Shown here: one piece after another, positions 6,322 to 8,166 of the stretch | How positions within the stretch are numbered: position 1 is the stretch's first letter | Layout of the letters: each line of letters opens with the position of its first letter | NCBI GenBank assembly: GCA_937894825.1 | Contig: CALCQT010000082.1 | Coordinates: 1-8,166 of the forward strand | Reading direction: 5' to 3' | Source of the DNA: an uncultured Anaerolineaceae bacterium | GTDB lineage: Bacteria > Chloroflexota > Anaerolineae > Anaerolineales > Anaerolineaceae | Length of the DNA: 8,166 bases | Translations under genes and position numbers: made by a program | The notes under the pieces: model-generated | What the model was told of the DNA's origin: nothing | Databases searched by the model: none | Seen by the model: only the letters and a program-made list of their open reading frames with translations

Positions 6322-7335
6322 TCAGATTCTATCATAATACGTTTTGATTGCGGCAAAGAACGCGTCAATGTTTTCCCATTTCGCCATCGGGGGAATGTCG
6401 CAGCCGGAGGAGATGACAAAATTCGGATATTCGCCGCATTTTTCCAACAATGCCAGCGTGGCTTTTTGGATGGACGCCGGCGTCCCGTCATTAAATTCAT
6501 TGCTCGGACTGATATTTCCCATCACGATGGTATCCTGCGGAATTTTGGTCAGCATTTCCGCCAGATCAATACTATTCCCAAAATGATACGCCGCTGCTCC
6601 GGTTGAAAGGATGGATTCAATCATCTGGATGGTGTTGTTTCCGCAGTTATGGTAGATCACAATAAAATTATCATCCTGGACTGCGTCCACGATCTTTTTC
6701 ACATAGGGTGCAGAGAAATTCTTTGCCAGACGCGGGGACAGGATTCCGGTCAGCGGTTCTGCCATAACGACACCATTGGCGCCGGCAGCTTTGAACGCGA
6801 GTGCATAATCAATACAAAACGCGGCAGCTTTTTCCATGACGATATGAACCATGTCCGGATCATCGTAGCAATAGACCATGATGTCTGTGACGTTCATTAA
6901 TCGGCCGGCAAGCGAAAAAGGCCCGATCGTTCCAGCCAATACCGGCCGGTCTGTGACCTGTGCGACAGCTTTTTTTACAGCTTCAATATAAATACCGGTG
7001 CGTCCGCTGCCTGCGGAAGGGAGCGCCAGAGATTCGGCGTCTTCTTTTGTGGAAACAATGCTGCCGGTTACGGTTGGCACTTCGAATTCTGATTTGTGGA
7101 TGGCAGAGCCAAAACACGCTGCCTCCACGGATAGGTCCATCAGACTGAGCGAAGCGGCTGTATCCACCCGTTCAGTGATCAGCTTCATTGCTTTCGCCTG
7201 GTTGTCACTGCTGGAAATTAATTCCGGCACATTGATTCCCATTAATTGGATCGCCGGGAAGGACAAAACCGGCATGGCCTTTTTCACCTTCGCTTCCAGC
7301 ATGTCGCTGAGCCAGGCTTTCATGTTTCGCTGCAT
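6322..7335 (-). CDS. UroD/MtaA/CmuA-family corrinoid methyltransferase
   Basis: A 337-residue TIM-barrel protein of the uroporphyrinogen decarboxylase superfamily, methyltransferase branch. The zinc-ligand pattern of that branch is present as His229-x-Cys231 (in IYHNCGNN) and Cys312 (in SSGCDIPP); true UroD decarboxylases lack it. TIGPFSLAGRL (136-146), GVVMAEPL (188-195) and GNISPS (273-278) are further family landmarks. In methanogens such proteins methylate coenzyme M; in acetogens relatives act as substrate-side O-demethylase components that load methyl groups onto a corrinoid protein. With the corrinoid gene next door it should act on that partner. AGAGGA (7342-7347) precedes the ATG at 7335 and overlaps the stop of the upstream gene, implying translational coupling. 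The methyl donor or acceptor is unknown. Confidence 0.92.
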   Translation of the reverse strand: MQRNMKAWLSDMLEAKVKKAMPVLSFPAIQLMGINVPELISSSDNQAKAMKLITERVDTAASLSLMDLSVEAACFGSAIHKSEFEVPTVTGSIVSTKEDAESLALPSAGSGRTGIYIEAVKKAVAQVTDRPVLAGTIGPFSLAGRLMNVTDIMVYCYDDPDMVHIVMEKAAAFCIDYALAFKAAGANGVVMAEPLTGILSPRLAKNFSAPYVKKIVDAVQDDNFIVIYHNCGNNTIQMIESILSTGAAAYHFGNSIDLAEMLTKIPQDTIVMGNISPSNEFNDGTPASIQKATLALLEKCGEYPNFVISSGCDIPPMAKWENIDAFFAAIKTYYDRI

Positions 7336-7341
7336 AAATGA

Positions 7342-7347
7342 TCCTCT
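7342..7347 (-). promoter_or_regulatory. ribosome binding site overlapping the upstream stop codon
   Basis: AGAGGA on the minus strand, 6 nt before the methyltransferase ATG. Its first base is the last base of the TAA ending the phosphofructokinase-like gene, so translation of the two is probably coupled. Confidence 0.7.
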
Positions 7348-8166
7348 TATCTCAATCCCTGCGGGATATAGGACGGCAGTGTCTGCGATACGAACAACGG
7401 TTCAATTCTGGCAAAACGCTGAATACCGTTGAGCAGCGGGATCGCCGGCCAGTTGTCGCCGATCAGTGGGCGGGCGTAACGGATGAAATCATCGGTGACA
7501 TCCATCCGGCTCGGCGCGATCCAGGATTCCGGGAAAAACCGTTCGGAATTTGCCACGACTTCCAGCGGCGCCTTGTCATAACGAACGCTGTAGATGGGGC
7601 CTGGATTGCGAAGAATCGTGCTCATGTAGCCGGATTCTCCATTTGCCGCGATCAGGACCGCCTGCTGGCCCAGTTTGTAAGCCTCTTCCATGTCGACTGT
7701 GGAAGCGTAGATCATATTTCGCCGCTGATCCGTTCCGGGCGTGTCGCCCCGTGCCAGCCCTTTGGCTTTCAGACCGTGTTCGTTCAGGTAGTTAACTACG
7801 GCCTGCGAGACACTGATCTGGCTGGCGCCAAAGGAGACATGACCGAAATTGTCCCGGCGGGCGCCGATATCGCCGACGTCAAATCCTTCCGAAACCACGA
7901 CGATGCAACGCTTGCTTCGCTTGAGCTCATCGTTGACATTATCTGCCAACTCTGACAGACTGACTTTGGATTCAGTCATGTAGATTTGCAGCGGCATCTC
8001 CCGTTTGGGGTCGGCCAGACGGGCGGCAGCCGGAATAAAGCCGATCTTGCGACCCATGGCCTGTAACACCAAAACCGGGTCCGCCGGACTGGAACCTTCA
8101 TTCTCCTCATTGGCGTGCTGAACATTCAACGCCCAGTAGCGGGCCACGCTTCCATAACCCGGCGTG
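7347..8166 (-). CDS. phosphofructokinase-family protein (PPi-type-like), 5' end outside window
   Basis: Partial gene: 272 residues of C-terminal sequence, open to the right edge (first whole codons TPGYGS). The GTG at 8147 is internal, since the frame continues upstream with family-like residues. Counting from the first complete codon, landmarks of the PFK family are MGRKIG (37-42, the MGR sugar-phosphate contact), VVVSEGF (89-95), DQRR (146-149) and GESGYM (176-181). The pattern and the long tail resemble pyrophosphate-dependent fructose-6-phosphate phosphotransferases more than the short ATP-dependent bacterial enzyme. The N-terminal G-G-D-G-S/T and T-I-D-N/G-D regions that distinguish PPi from ATP use are missing from the window. 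It is 11 bp upstream of the methyltransferase and in the same operon. It may be a normal glycolytic enzyme or a paralog acting on another phosphorylatable substrate. Confidence 0.85.
   Translation of the reverse strand, partial: TPGYGSVARYWALNVQHANEENEGSSPADPVLVLQAMGRKIGFIPAAARLADPKREMPLQIYMTESKVSLSELADNVNDELKRSKRCIVVVSEGFDVGDIGARRDNFGHVSFGASQISVSQAVVNYLNEHGLKAKGLARGDTPGTDQRRNMIYASTVDMEEAYKLGQQAVLIAANGESGYMSTILRNPGPIYSVRYDKAPLEVVANSERFFPESWIAPSRMDVTDDFIRYARPLIGDNWPAIPLLNGIQRFARIEPLFVSQTLPSYIPQGLR

Noticed and set aside
7338..7955. 205-residue plus-strand ORF in the right block
   Set aside because: It is a shadow of the phosphofructokinase-like gene, whose minus-strand frame shows clear family motifs.

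Overview
The window looks like a Firmicutes (probably clostridial or acetogen-like) chromosome segment. It carries AAGGAG/GAGGA-type ribosome binding sites, sigma-A-like promoters, a DMT permease and a corrinoid methyltransferase pair of the kind common in acetogens and other anaerobic methylotrophic clostridia. I cannot name the genus. All genes except one read on the minus strand. Base composition changes across the window: the left half (about 170-4430) is visibly AT-rich, and the right half (about 4540-8166) is richer in G and C.

Left block (1-4430): a divergent regulator/transporter cassette. A CGNR zinc-finger regulator (3800-4429, plus) faces away from a minus-strand operon. That operon consists of a 57-residue chimeric ORF with a GNAT acetyltransferase-like head (3397-3570) and two half-size ABC exporters (1793-3394 and 168-1796) that overlap by ATGA and probably form a heterodimer. 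The two promoters overlap in the 229-bp gap, and an imperfect inverted repeat flanks them, a layout that suggests shared regulation by the CGNR protein. A coding-looking remnant and a hairpin (1-22) close the block on the left.

Middle (4430-5641): a 10-segment EamA/DMT permease (4541-5440, minus). Upstream of it is a short coding-looking remnant (5468-5587) and a perfect 13-bp-stem terminator (5561-5593).

Right block (5642-8166, minus, reading leftward from the right edge): the 3' two-thirds of a phosphofructokinase-family gene (cut by the window), a UroD/MtaA-family methyltransferase with the H-x-C...C zinc-ligand pattern, and a B12-binding corrinoid protein with the D-x-H-x-x-G motif. Gaps are 11 and 38 bp, and the operon ends at the 5561-5593 terminator. 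The methyltransferase would move a methyl group to or from the cobalt of the corrinoid protein. Why a sugar-phosphate kinase family member is coupled to this pair is the most interesting question in the window.

No tRNA, rRNA, CRISPR array, insertion sequence or origin was seen.
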